Below are positions 18,240 through 27,380 of a DNA stretch of 64,000 nt, in pieces. The notes below the pieces were generated by a model. That model was not told the origin of the DNA, searched no databases, and saw only the letters and a program-made list of their open reading frames with translations. Source of the DNA: Streptomyces canus (GTDB lineage: Bacteria > Actinomycetota > Actinomycetes > Streptomycetales > Streptomycetaceae); NCBI RefSeq assembly GCF_030816965.1, contig NZ_JAUSYQ010000002.1, forward strand, positions 10,445,595 through 10,509,594, read 5' to 3'. How positions within the stretch are numbered: position 1 is the stretch's first letter; every line of letters begins with the position of its first letter. The position numbers and the translations under genes were made by a program.

Positions 18240-19000
18240 GTGACGAACAACCTGGACACCCTCGCGACAGCACTCTACGCGGCAACAGACGAACTGCTGA
18301 AGGAGCGTCCGGACTTGGCGCCGTGGCGGCCTGCCGTGGGAATCGCGCCGCAGCTCACCGACCCCGAGCTGGTCGCCCTGGCGATGATGCAGGCCATGCT
18401 CGGTTTCACCTCCGAGGCCAGGTGGCTCCGGCATGCCCGCCTCCACCTGCGACACCTCTTCCCGTGCCTACCGCAGCGACCCGGCTACAACAAGCGCTGC
18501 GCAAGGCCGCCGAACTGCTTCGCCGGGTCACCCGAATCCTGGCCACCAGCACCTCGGCGTGGAGCGACGACGTGTGGATCGTGGACTCCACACCTGTGGA
18601 ATGCGGCCGCTCGCGAGAGACCGTGAAACGCTCCGACCTGGCCGGATGGGCCCAGTACGGTTACGGCGCCAGTCACAGCCGCTTCTTCTGGGGCCTGCGG
18701 CTGCACCTGGTGTGCACCCTCCAGGGCCCGCCCATCGCCTTCGCCCTCACCGGGGCCAAGGCCGATGTGCGGAAGCCGCTGCGGGACCTGCTCGCGGCTG
18801 AACCGCACCTCGCCGATCAGCGTCCGGCCCGGCCAGACGCTGATCGGCGACAAGAATTACTTCGGCCGCGACGTCGAACAGGAACTCACCCAGCAGGGCA
18901 TCCAGTTGCGACGGCCGACCCGCAAGGGCGAACGGCAGCGGCCCGGCGGACCCCTGTTCAAGCCGTTGCGGCAGGTCATCGAGTCGGTCAACGAGACTCA
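18240..19000 (+). pseudogene. IS982 family transposase remnant
   Basis: GTG 18240 opens TNNLDTLATALYAATDELL. After a base loss near 18490 the frame changes and carries the catalytic region (DDVWIVDSTPVECGRSRETV, YGYGASHSRFFWGLRLHL, FALTGAKADVRK). After a second shift near 18826 a third frame gives LIGDKNYFGRDVE and FKPLRQVIESVNET, where it ends abruptly against a phosphotransferase fragment. The last ~60 residues are missing. Confidence 0.8.
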
Positions 19001-19002
19001 AC

Positions 19003-19368
19003 GTGCTCTTCGACGTGCCGCTCCCAGGGTCGGCAGGTGCCCGGATCACCGGCGTCGTTGACTGGGCAGCGACCTCCTGGGGCCCGGCAGATCTCGATGT
19101 CGCGCACTGCTCCACCAATCTCGCGCTGCTGCACGGCCCGGTGTGGGGTCTGCGGTTCGCTGAGGCGTATGAGGAGGCCGGCGGGGTGCTGGCCGCGGCC
19201 GCGAGCGAGCGGCTGTACTGGCAGGTGCGGGACGCGCTGGCGTCCTCTGAGGATGTCCAGTCGGTGGCGCAGCCATGGCGGGAGGCAGGGAGGACCGAGC
19301 TGACGACGCGAGCCGTGGAGCAGCGGCTGGATGCCTATGTCACCGGCCTGATGGACGCGCTGGGCTGA
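19003..19368 (+). pseudogene. C-terminal fragment of an APH-type phosphotransferase
   Basis: About 120 residues read as the end of an aminoglycoside-phosphotransferase-like kinase: ARITGVVDWAATSWGPADLD carries the metal-binding Asp region, then VAHCSTNLALLHGP and FAEAYEEAGG. The N-terminal lobe and the HxDxxxxN loop are missing, replaced by the IS982 remnant. Not functional. Confidence 0.7.
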
Positions 19369-19553
19369 GCCAAGGATGCCCGGGGCGCGGCACGGTGGCG
19401 AACCGCCATTGCCTGTGCCCTACCTCGATTCGAACAGCGGCATCACCTGCCGTGACCACTCCCTCGTAATCTGTAACAGACCCGCGTTTTCACACCACTT
19501 GGTGCTTGCGATGAACGGCCAGATGCCGAATGAGTTCCTCAGCGCCCCGATTG

Positions 19554-20402
19554 TCAGCGGGCTTCGCTGAGCCGGGACGCACGCATGAGATCGAGTTGGT
19601 CGGCGCCGCGGGTTCCCGGGGCCGCTGTGTAGGTGACGATGCGCAGGTCGACTCCCGGCAAGGTCAGCACGTCGCAGTCCAGGGTGACGTCGCCAAGCTC
19701 GGGATGGCTGATCGTCTTCAGGTCCCCAGTCAGCTGCTCCATGCCCGCCACGGCCCACAGTTCACCGAAGAACGGCGAGGCCCTGCGCAACCCGTCCACG
19801 AGCGCGGCCAGCTCCGGGTCGGCCGGATAGCGGCCGACCGCTTCGCGCAGGTCCGCGACGATCGCCGTCTCGAACGCGTACTGTCCGGCCGCCGATGAGA
19901 CGGGGTACAGGTGCCAGCGCCCCTCTCCCGTGCCGAAGAGTGCGCGGGCGAGGTTGCGTTCGGCGGGCGGCAGGCCGGACGGGTCGCCGTGCAGAGCCGT
20001 CCACATGTCGTTCCACCACAGCAGGCCCCAGTCGGCGGCGAACACGCCGATCGGGAGGTCACCGAGGCGGGCAACGAGGCGGCGGATGCTCGGCGGCACG
20101 TGAGTGCCGACGGTGTGGTCGCGCGGGGCGAGCAGGCCGGCGGCGCGGAAGAGCTGGTCGCGTTCGGCCGGGGTGAGCCGCAGCGCGCGGGCGATGGCCG
20201 AGACCACCTGCGCGGAGGGATTGGTGGCCCGGCCCTGCTCCAGGCGCAGCACGTACTCGACGGAGAGGCCGGCGAGCTCGGCGAGTTCCTCGCGGCGCAG
20301 GCCAGGGGCGCGGCGGCGGGCCGACCGGGCGTAGCCGGCATCGGCCGGGTCGAGGCGGTCGCGCCAGCCGCGCAGTAAGGCGCCGAAGCTCAGGTCGCTC
20401 AC
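19554..20402 (-). CDS. XRE family regulator with MmyB-like ligand-binding domain
   Basis: 282 residues from GTG 20402, which overlaps the upstream stop (GTGA), so it is coupled to the SRPBCC gene. Residues ~25-90 form the helix-turn-helix (PGLRREELAELAGLSVEYVL, RLEQGRATNPSAQVV). Residues ~115-280 form the MmyB-like domain (VFAADWGLLWWNDMWTALHG, RNLARALFG, LWAVAGMEQ, TLPGVDLRIVTYTAAPGT). These regulators usually sense a small or fatty-acid-like ligand and control an adjacent gene, here most likely the SRPBCC protein. Confidence 0.88.
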   Translation of the reverse strand: MSDLSFGALLRGWRDRLDPADAGYARSARRRAPGLRREELAELAGLSVEYVLRLEQGRATNPSAQVVSAIARALRLTPAERDQLFRAAGLLAPRDHTVGTHVPPSIRRLVARLGDLPIGVFAADWGLLWWNDMWTALHGDPSGLPPAERNLARALFGTGEGRWHLYPVSSAAGQYAFETAIVADLREAVGRYPADPELAALVDGLRRASPFFGELWAVAGMEQLTGDLKTISHPELGDVTLDCDVLTLPGVDLRIVTYTAAPGTRGADQLDLMRASRLSEAR

Positions 20403-20896
20403 TCCTCCATGATGCCACCGGGCGTTTGCTGCACCACGGTCACCATCCTGGTGAGTGCAGCGCGCATGTAGCGGGCCCAGAGCGGCTTGAACGGCCCCGC
20501 GACGATCCAGCGGCGGCCCGGCAGCGGCCGGAAATCGTACGTCCACCGGATCGACGTGCCGGTCCCATCGGGCAGGAACGACCACTCGCCGCGCACCCCG
20601 GAGATCAGCTTGGCCAGCACGTTGGTGAAGCCACTCAGCTCATAGGCGAACCCGTGCCCCTCCGCGATCTCGGTAAGCCGCTCGTCGGCCTTGGAGCCGT
20701 CGGTGAACCAGGTCTGGCGCGACGTCCCCGGCCGGTTCCAGGTGCCGGTCTGGTCACGCACTTCCGCGACGCCGGGGAACGGTCCCCACGGCTTGAACAC
20801 CTGGGCGAGGTCGATCGGCACGATGACCTGGTAGGTGTGCGCGGGGCTGGACGTTGTACGGGCGAAGACGGTGATCGGGACACTCGTTTTGGTCAT
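20399..20896 (-). CDS. SRPBCC family protein
   Basis: 165 residues with a START/SRPBCC-like fold: TTSSPAHTYQVIVPIDLAQ, FPGVAEVRDQTG, RGEWSFLPDGTGTSIRWTYD (the paired beta strands), and a C-terminal amphipathic helix (ARYMRAALTRMVTVVQQ). Proteins of this class bind hydrophobic ligands in a cavity. It shares a 4-bp overlap with the MmyB-like regulator downstream, so the two form an operon. Complete. Confidence 0.75.
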   Translation of the reverse strand: MTKTSVPITVFARTTSSPAHTYQVIVPIDLAQVFKPWGPFPGVAEVRDQTGTWNRPGTSRQTWFTDGSKADERLTEIAEGHGFAYELSGFTNVLAKLISGVRGEWSFLPDGTGTSIRWTYDFRPLPGRRWIVAGPFKPLWARYMRAALTRMVTVVQQTPGGIMEE

Positions 20897-21337
20897 GCCA
20901 CGAGCATCGCGGCCAGCGCCTGTCCGAGACAGACACCTGTCAGTACATACCCTCGCGGTCTCGTCGTGTTCGCCGTGTCAACGGCGCAGTGTCCGTCGTG
21001 TCGTTGCCGGAGCGCTGCTGGCTGAGAAAGGCTTCGACCGCATCGGCGACGCCGGCGCCAACGACAGCTGACCAGGACCGGGAGTTGCTCCCTTCGTAGG
21101 TCCCACCGGTGCCTGGACGGGGGTGCATCGACCGGTGCACGGGGAAGCCCACCGAGAGTTGCACCCCCGGCGTCATCACGGCGGGGGTTCACCAGGTCGC
21201 ACCGCATGGGCAAGTCCCCCTCGTACGCCGACACCTCTTCGTAGGCGACAGCCGGGAGAAGAGGTGATCCTTACCGGTGCGCGTGGATGGCGTCTGGGCA
21301 GCGCAACCGCTGATCTTCGGGCTTTGTCTTCTTCGTC
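20897..21337. other. no gene recognised
   Basis: 440 bp between divergent genes. A minus-strand stretch around 21150-21230 has protein-like text but no start and no known family. Confidence 0.4.
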
Positions 21338-22299
21338 GTGACAGTTAACCGACGGCCGCGATCGGCCCCGGATGAGCGGGAGTTGCGGCTCTGGAGGGTC
21401 GGCCGGGCTCTGCCCGTCACTTTCGCCGTGGCGGTTGTGGTCGCCGGGGGCGTCTTCTACGGTCTGGTGTATCTGCTGGACGTCCAGGAGATCGACCGCA
21501 CCGTGAAGCTCGACGCCAGCACGCTCTTCGATCTGGTGAAGCTTTCCTTCGGCGTGGTCGCCGGGGCCGGTGCGCTCGTGGCCCTGGTCGTCGCCTACCG
21601 CCGTCAGCGCGTCGATGAGGCCGGCGCGCACCGGGAGGCCACCCGGCTGCATACCGAGCGTTTCTCCCAGGCCGTCGACAAACTCGGCTCCGACTCACCC
21701 GCCGTCCGGCTCGGCGGCGTCCACGCCCTGGCCGGACTCGCCGACGACGCCCCCGACGACAGCCTGCGCCAGACGTGCATCGACGTTGGGTGTGCGCTTA
21801 CCTGAGACTGCCCTTCTCTCCCGACCCCGGCGACCTGCCCGACCCCTTGCCCGGCGACACATCGCCCTCTGAAGAACGGCGCGACGCCCATCAGGACAAG
21901 AGGGACCGGTATCACGCATTTCGTGAGGTCCGGCATACGATCTTGCGTCTTATCGGAGACCCCTACCGCATCCCCGAGGGCGATCACCGATCCTGGCAGG
22001 GCTGCAACCTCGATCTCACCGGGGTCACCATCGACGGCAACATGGACTTCACCGATGCGGTGTTCTCCGGCGGCAGCGTGGACTTCACCGGTGCGAGGTT
22101 CTCCGGCGGCAGAGTGGAGTTCGGCAGCGCGGTGTTCTCCGGCGGCAGAGTGGAGTTCGGCAGCGCGGTGTTCTCCGGCGGCAGCATGACCTTCGAGGTA
22201 ACGGCTGGCCCCGCACCGGTGGGGCTCCTCGCGGCAGTCGGTACCCCGGTGCCATCCGAGGTCCGCCTGCGCACCGACTGGCTTCCTCCTGGTTCATAA
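21338..22299 (+). pseudogene. membrane-anchored pentapeptide-repeat protein, one frameshift
   Basis: The frame from 21338 gives two transmembrane segments (LPVTFAVAVVVAGGVFYGLV, then FGVVAGAGALVALVVAY) and the conserved block FSQAVDKLGSDSPAVRLGGV, HALAGLADDAP. A one-base insertion near 21789 moves the rest to another frame: CAYLRLPFSPDPGD, REVRHTILRLIGD, then pentapeptide-like repeats of the form F-S-G-G-x-V-x-F. A known Streptomyces family of unknown role. The frame shift is the only defect, so error or recent inactivation are both possible. Confidence 0.75.
22099..22170 (+). repeat. two identical tandem 36-bp units in the pentapeptide gene
   Basis: 22099-22134 and 22135-22170 are identical and encode the 12-residue unit FSGGRVEFGSAV. 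A partial third unit starts at 22171. Confidence 0.85.
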
Positions 22300-22854
22300 A
22301 CGTGCGGGGGCGGAATCGGTCGTTTACGCCCCCGGTCCGACCCATCAGGCTTCCATCCAGCTGACTCTGGTGCCGGGGTTCTGGACGGGCCGCCATACGG
22401 GTGCGGCAGCGACGACCAGGCCCTGCGCTACCTCCTCATGCCGATCCGCCTCACCAGCTGACCCGCCGAGGAGGCCCACCCCTGACCTGCGGGGCAGCCG
22501 TCGACATGCTCCCACCGCCCGCCGCACCAGCCCACCGGCAAAGGCCCGTACGCCCCGCTGTCCCCGCTCAGTTGATCTGGTCCGTGGACAGTGCTGTGAC
22601 TTGCGGCGACCAAATCGGTTGAGACGCCGGGGTGCTGGGAATCTCAGGTGATCTGGTCCCGGGAGTCGGGATGGCGGGTGTTGTCTCAGGTGATCTGGTC
22701 CGGCTCCGCCGTTGGGTTTGACCGCTTCCAGCGCGAGGCAGCCGTTGACCCGGACGCGCAGGTGAGGAGGAATGACCTTCCGGTCACTTCGTCTGAGAGT
22801 GACCGCGGGTCGGCCTTTGCGCGCTGACGATCGATGCGCAGTGGCGATGGTGGT
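22300..22854. other. intergenic DNA with an 18-bp direct repeat
   Basis: No gene recognised. TCTCAGGTGATCTGGTCC occurs at 22642-22659 and again at 22684-22701, 42 bp apart; a related GATCTGGTCC lies at 22575-22584. Origin unknown, possibly an IS edge. Confidence 0.4.
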
Positions 22855-22881
22855 TGTCACATTCGCGGGCCCGGTGGTGTC
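22855..22881 (+). promoter_or_regulatory. ECF41-type promoter
   Basis: TGTCACA at 22855-22861, 16 bases, then TGTC at 22878-22881. The known ECF41 promoter is TGTCACA-N16-CGTC, so one base differs. It stands 37 bp before the carboxymuconolactone decarboxylase gene, exactly where an autoregulated ECF41 promoter is expected. Confidence 0.75.
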
Positions 22882-22917
22882 TTCATGCCCAACAGGCAAA
22901 CGTCCAAGGAGAACACC

Positions 22918-23496
22918 ATGGCGCTACGCGTACCGAAGGCCGAGCTCCCCGCCGAGCTCCGCGAAAATCTGATCAAGCAGCTCGGTTCCGTGCCCGAGCC
23001 CAGCGAGGTGCTGTGGAACAACCCCAAGCTCGCCGAGGCCAACCAGGAGTTCTCAGCCAAGGTGGGCACCTGGGACGCGGCCGACGCGAGCCTCAAGACG
23101 TTCGCGCACATGGCCGTCGCGGCGCAGGTCGGCTGCAGCTGGTGCCTCGACATCAACTACTTCGCGGCACTGAACCAGAACCTGGACCTGGCCAAGGCGA
23201 GCCAGGTGCCGCGCTGGCGGGAGGCGGAGGTGTTCACGCCGTTGGAGCGAGAGGTGATGGAGTACGCCGAGGCCATGACGAACACGCCGACGACCGTCAC
23301 CGATGAGCTGTCGGCGAGTCTGCTCGGCCGGCTCGGTCCGGCGGCGCTGGTCGAGCTCACCGTGTTCATCGGCTTCGCCAACCTGGCGGCCAGGTGCAAC
23401 ACGGCGCATGGGATCACCTCGCAGGGCTACTCCGATGCCTGCGAGATCCCGCTGGCCGCGCGTCCTGAGACGTCCGGCGTAGCGTCGACGGCATGA
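22918..23496 (+). CDS. carboxymuconolactone decarboxylase/AhpD-like protein, ECF41 partner
   Basis: 192 residues; ATG 22918 is preceded by AAGGAGA. The AhpD-like fold has the redox motif CSWCLD (CxxC) after FAHMAVAAQVG, and TVFIGFANLAARCNTAHGI near the C-terminus. ECF41 sigma factors are known to control a neighbouring gene of this COE class (carboxymuconolactone decarboxylase, oxidoreductase or epimerase). Here the gene overlaps the sigma gene by 4 bp and carries an ECF41-type promoter. The chemical role of COE proteins is not settled. Confidence 0.88.
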   Translation: MALRVPKAELPAELRENLIKQLGSVPEPSEVLWNNPKLAEANQEFSAKVGTWDAADASLKTFAHMAVAAQVGCSWCLDINYFAALNQNLDLAKASQVPRWREAEVFTPLEREVMEYAEAMTNTPTTVTDELSASLLGRLGPAALVELTVFIGFANLAARCNTAHGITSQGYSDACEIPLAARPETSGVASTA

Positions 23497-24365
23497 CCGA
23501 GGACCCGTTCGTCGCCCATCGCAGCCTGCTGTTCACGGTCGCCTACGAGATGCTCGGCTCCGCGGCAGACGCGGAGGACGTGCTGCAGGAGTCCTGGCTG
23601 CGGTGGGCCGAGGTCGACCAGTCGCGGGTGAGCGACGCGCGGGCGTACCTCGTCAGGACCGTCACGCGGCAGGCGCTCAACCGGCTGCGGACGTTGGCAC
23701 GCAGCCGCGAGGACTATGTCGGCGAGTGGCTACCAGAACCGTTGCTGACCAGCCCTGATGTCGCCGAGGACGTAGAGCTCGCGGAGAGCGTCTCGATCGC
23801 GATGCTGACCGTCCTTGAAACGCTCGGGCCGACGGAGCGGGCGGTGTTCGTGCTCCGCGAGGTCTTCGAGCTGCCGTACGGCGAGATCGCCGAGGCCATC
23901 GGGAAGTCCGCGGCCGCGGTGCGGCAGATCGCGCGGCGAGCACGCGAGCATGTGGCGGCCCGGCGTCCGCGGGTGCAGGTGAGCCGGTCGGAGCAGCAGG
24001 CCGTGGTGGAGCGGTTCCTGCTCGCGTTGCGCACCGGGCAGTTGCAGGAGCTGGTGGAGGTCATGGCACCGGACGTGGTCTTGATCGCCGATGGTGGCGG
24101 GCTGGCGGCCGCCGCTCTGGCTCCGATCCACGGGGTCGAGCTCGTGGCGAAGGTGCTCGCGCGCACGAACCGGTTGGAAGTGGCCGCGCTCGCCACGACG
24201 ACCGTGTGGCTCAACGGCGCACCTGCCGGCCGGATCGAGATCGACGGCGAGTTGGCCACGGCGGTGAGCCTCGTGGTGGAGAACGGGCAGGTCACCCGGG
24301 TCTACCTGGTGAGAAACCCGCGGAAGCTGACGAGACTGGACGTACCGGCTGAACTCGCCAGGTAA
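23493..24365 (+). CDS. sigJ: ECF41 family RNA polymerase sigma factor
   Basis: 290 residues; ATG overlaps the upstream stop (ATGA). Sigma2 is at ~5-70 (AYEMLGSAADAEDVLQESWL) and sigma4 at ~110-160 (GPTERAVFVLREVFELPYGE, IGKSAAAVRQIARRARE). The linker has the ECF41 mark WLPEPL. The C-terminal ~115 residues are the SnoaL-like extension with DGGG (in LIADGGGLAAAAL) and the RNPRKL end, both diagnostic of ECF41 and able to modulate sigma activity in place of an anti-sigma factor. Likely transcribes its own operon. The symbol sigJ is used loosely for this class. Confidence 0.92.
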   Translation: MTEDPFVAHRSLLFTVAYEMLGSAADAEDVLQESWLRWAEVDQSRVSDARAYLVRTVTRQALNRLRTLARSREDYVGEWLPEPLLTSPDVAEDVELAESVSIAMLTVLETLGPTERAVFVLREVFELPYGEIAEAIGKSAAAVRQIARRAREHVAARRPRVQVSRSEQQAVVERFLLALRTGQLQELVEVMAPDVVLIADGGGLAAAALAPIHGVELVAKVLARTNRLEVAALATTTVWLNGAPAGRIEIDGELATAVSLVVENGQVTRVYLVRNPRKLTRLDVPAELAR

Positions 24366-24386
24366 GCCAGCTGCTGCTCGGGTGTC

Positions 24387-24422
24387 GTGAGTGTTCCGGG
24401 CGAAACTGCCCGGAACACTCAC
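24387..24422 (+). terminator. perfect hairpin after the ECF41 operon
   Basis: 15-bp arms GTGAGTGTTCCGGGC and its complement around a 6-base loop, 21 bases after the sigma stop. No T-run. Confidence 0.8.
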
Positions 24423-24855
24423 CACCGCAAGCCGGGCCAGAACCCGACGGCGGCCAGGACCAAAGATCCAGGACGGACGAGGATTGGCGCCCGATCCGAC
24501 ATGGATGTTCCTTGACCCCCCAAAAGTCCGAGTACCACCTGAGACGCGTGAGACGCCCCCGGGCCAAGTGAGTGCGGTCGCAAGTGTCCCTTCTCATTAG
24601 ATCTTGCAGAAGGCGGGCTGCTGACCTGGGGTGTGACAGGTAGGAGTGGGATTTCCGCCGGGGCTGTCGGGGTGCTTGGGGGGTCGTGTTGGCGATGCCG
24701 GGCGTGTGTCTCGTCGATCATTACGACGCTGATGCGTCCTGAGCTGGGCTGTGTCAGGACGGTGAGATGGCTGCGTCCAGAGTTCTCACCGAAGGTGCCT
24801 GGTTCCGGGGCAGGTCAAGAGTCAGGGGGCTCGGGCGGCCCTGGAGCCGGTCTGG
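24423..24855. other. no gene recognised
   Basis: About 430 bp of GC-rich DNA with only short or low-complexity frames. Confidence 0.4.
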
Positions 24856-25335
24856 CTACTGGCCGTGCAGCCAGATCCGCAGCGGACCGACCGGATCGAA
24901 GCCATGGCGGACGGCAGCCGCCAGGTCCTCGCCCTGCTCGTAGCCGACCACCGACAGGGTGGGGAACAGCCTGTTCACGGCGTCCAGTACTACCGGCCAG
25001 GCCACGTCAGGGCCGCCGTCCAGCGCGGAGATATTGGAGATTCCGACCACCTGGTCACTGCAGCTCGCCACTGCTCCGGCGACCACTCGACCGTCGGTGG
25101 ACTGTCCGGCGAGCACGAAGGTAGCTGGGTCGTCGAGTAGTTCGGGCCGGAAGAGGTCCGCGTTGCCGTCCGCGTCGTCCCAGGCGAGCGCCCAAGCGCG
25201 CAGCGCGTCCGGATCGCCCGCCACATCCCAGGAAAGATCCGGCGCCAGGGCGGGCGCACTTGCCGGGCGGTGGATCCACTGCGCCTCGAACAGTATCTGG
25301 AAGCCGTCCTGCGTCAGGTCGAGATCGACGAAGCT
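24856..25335 (-). pseudogene. GNAT-like protein, N-terminus replaced
   Basis: The C-terminal ~155 residues are coherent: DGFQILFEAQWIHRPA, FRPELLDDPATFVLAGQ, VVAGAVASCSDQVVGISNIS, VGYEQGEDLAAAVRHGF, PVGPLRIWL. This resembles the two-lobed GNAT-like proteins of Streptomyces. Upstream of about 25330 the frame runs into the opposing ComB-like fragment, and no start or RBS fits, so the 5' end has been cut by a recombination junction. Confidence 0.55.
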
Positions 25336-25728
25336 GTGGTTGCCGGGGCCCTCCGAAACGCGACGGCCGCGGCGCACTGGCTCGTTGGCCAGGGCTACGG
25401 GACCGCCGACCGCCCCGTCGCGGTGATCGCCTCAGGCGAGCGCTGGCCCGACGGGAGCCTGCGGCCCGCCATGGAAGACCTGCTCGGCGCGGGAGCCATC
25501 GTTGCCGCGCTGCACGAACGGCTCAGCGACACGCTCTCGCCGGAAGCCGCCGTGGCAGCGGCCAGCTTCCAGGCGACCTCGGACGTCAGCGCTGCAGTGG
25601 CCGCCAGCTCCTCCGGGCGGGAGCTCATCGGCGGGGGATTTGTCGAGGACGTCGTTGTCGCCACCGAACTGGACGCCTGCACCGCGGTTCCCGTCCTCAT
25701 CGAAGGGGCGTTCACCGTCACTCAGTGA
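25325..25728 (+). pseudogene. 2-phosphosulfolactate phosphatase (ComB-like) C-terminal fragment
   Basis: About 130 residues match the ComB fold end: VVAGALRNATAAAHWLV, RPVAVIASGERWPDGSLRPA, EDLLGAGAIVAAL, SSGRELIGGGFVEDV, and VPVLIEGAF. The N-terminal catalytic part is missing at the junction with the GNAT fragment, and the stop codon lies inside the inverted repeat of the IS5 element that follows, so both ends are altered. Confidence 0.6.
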
Positions 25729-26602
25729 GCTTCTTCAGCGTTGCCGCTCCAGGGTGAGGACGGCTTTCGCGATTGACGTCATGCGGTTTGGACTGCACCG
25801 GGATCTGCCGAAGATCCGCCAGGACTTCAGCCGCGCAACACCGCGTTCGACCGGTGCCCGTGCCGCGGACAGTGCCCGGTTGAGGGTCTTCTCGGTAAGG
25901 GTGAGTTCCTGCAGGGGCTTGCGCTTGATGCCCGTACTCACCCAGGGACCGCCACCCTGTAGGCGAGATCGGCCAGGATGGGGACGCCCTGGCCCTCACA
26001 GATGCGGATGATTCGGTGGGTGCGGGCGGCGGTCAGGTCGTGAGTGCGGCCCGGCAGTGTGGGTGAGAGCCACAGCAGCCGGCCGCCCGGATCGGTGACC
26101 ACCTGCACGTTCACGCCGTGCGACGGTGCTTGGCCGAGTAGTCCGCGCGCCCGTCGCCGACCCGGTCGCACTCGGCCAGGGTGCCGTCCAGCAGGGCGAA
26201 GTCGGGGTCGGCCTCGCGCAGAACCTTCAACAGGCCCGGCGCACTCTCTGCGAGCAGATGGATGACCGCGCTGGTGTAGGCGTGGGCGGTGGACTCGCTG
26301 ATCCCGAACCCGGCGGCGATCTTCGCCAGGGTGGTGTGTTCGCGCAGGTACACCAGTGCCACCATCGCACGCCGGGACGGGCGGAGCTTGCAGCGCCGGT
26401 CACCCTCGCGGGTGACGACGAGCATGGTCACCCATTCCACGAGCGCATGCGGCAGGTCGAGTGCGGCATGATAGATGACCAACGAGGCCCCCGAGCAGCG
26501 TGGTTGAGACGTCAGACATCTCGATCAACAGCCCGGGAGCCTCGCTCGTTGCGCTGCATGGACCGTCTCCTGATCGGTGGCCAACTCGAAGAAGCTCACT
26601 GA
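25722..26602 (-). mobile_element. IS5-type element with perfect 15-bp ends
   Basis: TCAGTGAGCTTCTTC at 25722-25736 and its exact complement at 26588-26602 bound an 881-bp unit holding one transposase on the minus strand. No target duplication could be read with certainty. It inserted at the 3' end of the ComB-like gene. Confidence 0.75.
25735..26482 (-). pseudogene. IS5-type transposase (HTH_Tnp_4/DDE_Tnp_4), frameshifted
   Basis: Start at 26482 ([20 protein letters not shown]). A DNA-binding helix block ([20 protein letters not shown]) and first catalytic Asp ([20 protein letters not shown]) follow in the first frame. A shift near 26120 leads to [20 protein letters not shown] and LPGRTHDLTAAR, then a third frame (STGIKRKPLQELTLTEKTLN, RAPVERGVARLKSWRI). 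At least two shifts; dead unless they are errors. Confidence 0.8.
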
Positions 26603-26656
26603 ACCTTGACCGGTGAGTTTCATCCGGGGGTACGACGCTCCGGGCCCGTCGTCTGG

Positions 26657-26863
26657 CTACTGTGCTGTGGCTTTGCGCTCCCTGCGGGACCGCAACCACG
26701 GGACCAGGTACCAGGAGGCCACCACCAACGCGGACGTCACCGCAGTGGACAACCAGCCCCTGTAGATGTCCGCGAGGCCGGTGACAAAGCGCATGACGAC
26801 GGTGAACACGGCCCAAACCACCAGCCAACGAGCCGCCTTGATCATTCGTCCCTGTCGTCGCAT
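26657..26863 (-). CDS. small two-helix membrane protein
   Basis: 68 residues; two hydrophobic stretches (WLVVWAVFTVVMRFVTGLA, then STAVTSALVVASWYLVPWL) and a basic tail (RSRRERKATAQ). The start could be ATG 26863 or the ATG six codons later. Not a known family. Confidence 0.55.
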   Translation of the reverse strand: MRRQGRMIKAARWLVVWAVFTVVMRFVTGLADIYRGWLSTAVTSALVVASWYLVPWLRSRRERKATAQ

Positions 26864-26991
26864 GACGCGAGGATATCCGCGGGCCTGAAGGGGAACAGAC
26901 GAGGGCTGTTGCTCACGCAGAGGTCAGCCTTCAGTGGCAATCGGTCAAGGTTCAGTGTCAGAGGACAACGGCATCTGTCGCGGGCATCCCC

Positions 26992-27321
26992 TCAGGCGGG
27001 AGCCGGTTCGGTGTCGGGGTACGGGCTGAGCATGGTGTCGAAGTGGCCCTCCGGGGCTTCTTCCAGGAAAGTCGACAGGTTTTCCAGGAAGGCGCGCAGC
27101 GGGGGCGTCGCGTTGTGCCGGTCCAGGTCTTCCTGGGAGCGCCAGACCTCGTACAGGAAGAAGCGGCCGTCCTCGTGCTCGTGAAGGTGGTACTGCAGGT
27201 TGCCGGGCTCTTGCCGGGTGGGTTCCACGAGGGAGGAGAGGGTGCGCCGGACCTCGTCCGCGCGTTCCGGCCTGGGCCGCAGGAAACCGTAGAGGGCGAT
27301 GGGGCGATCTGTGTTCGGCAT
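26992..27321 (-). CDS. antibiotic biosynthesis monooxygenase (ABM) domain protein
   Basis: 109 residues with the dimeric alpha-beta barrel pattern: IALYGFLRPRPERADEVRRT, LEPTRQEPGN-type core followed by YHLHEHEDGRFFLYEVWRS and HNATPPLRAFLENL. Members are small quinol or heme monooxygenases. Divergent from the merR gene; a MerR-type promoter with its -10 seven bases before the ATG suggests a leaderless message switched by that regulator. Confidence 0.85.
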   Translation of the reverse strand: MPNTDRPIALYGFLRPRPERADEVRRTLSSLVEPTRQEPGNLQYHLHEHEDGRFFLYEVWRSQEDLDRHNATPPLRAFLENLSTFLEEAPEGHFDTMLSPYPDTEPAPA

Positions 27322-27328
27322 GACCGTC

Positions 27329-27360
27329 AGGCTAGGATCTCACACCGATGTGAGGTTCAA
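27329..27360 (-). promoter_or_regulatory. MerR-type promoter with palindromic operator
   Basis: On the minus strand: -35 TTGAAC (27360-27355), a 20-bp spacer holding the perfect palindrome CTCACA-TCGG-TGTGAG (27354-27339), and -10 TAGCCT (27334-27329). The over-long spacer filled by a dyad is the hallmark of MerR-activated promoters. Confidence 0.7.
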
Positions 27361-27380
27361 GGGGTTGTGAGGAGCACCAC

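Noticed and set aside
19003..19368. Aminoglycoside resistance gene
   Set aside because: Only the C-terminal third of an APH-like fold is present; the catalytic loop is missing.
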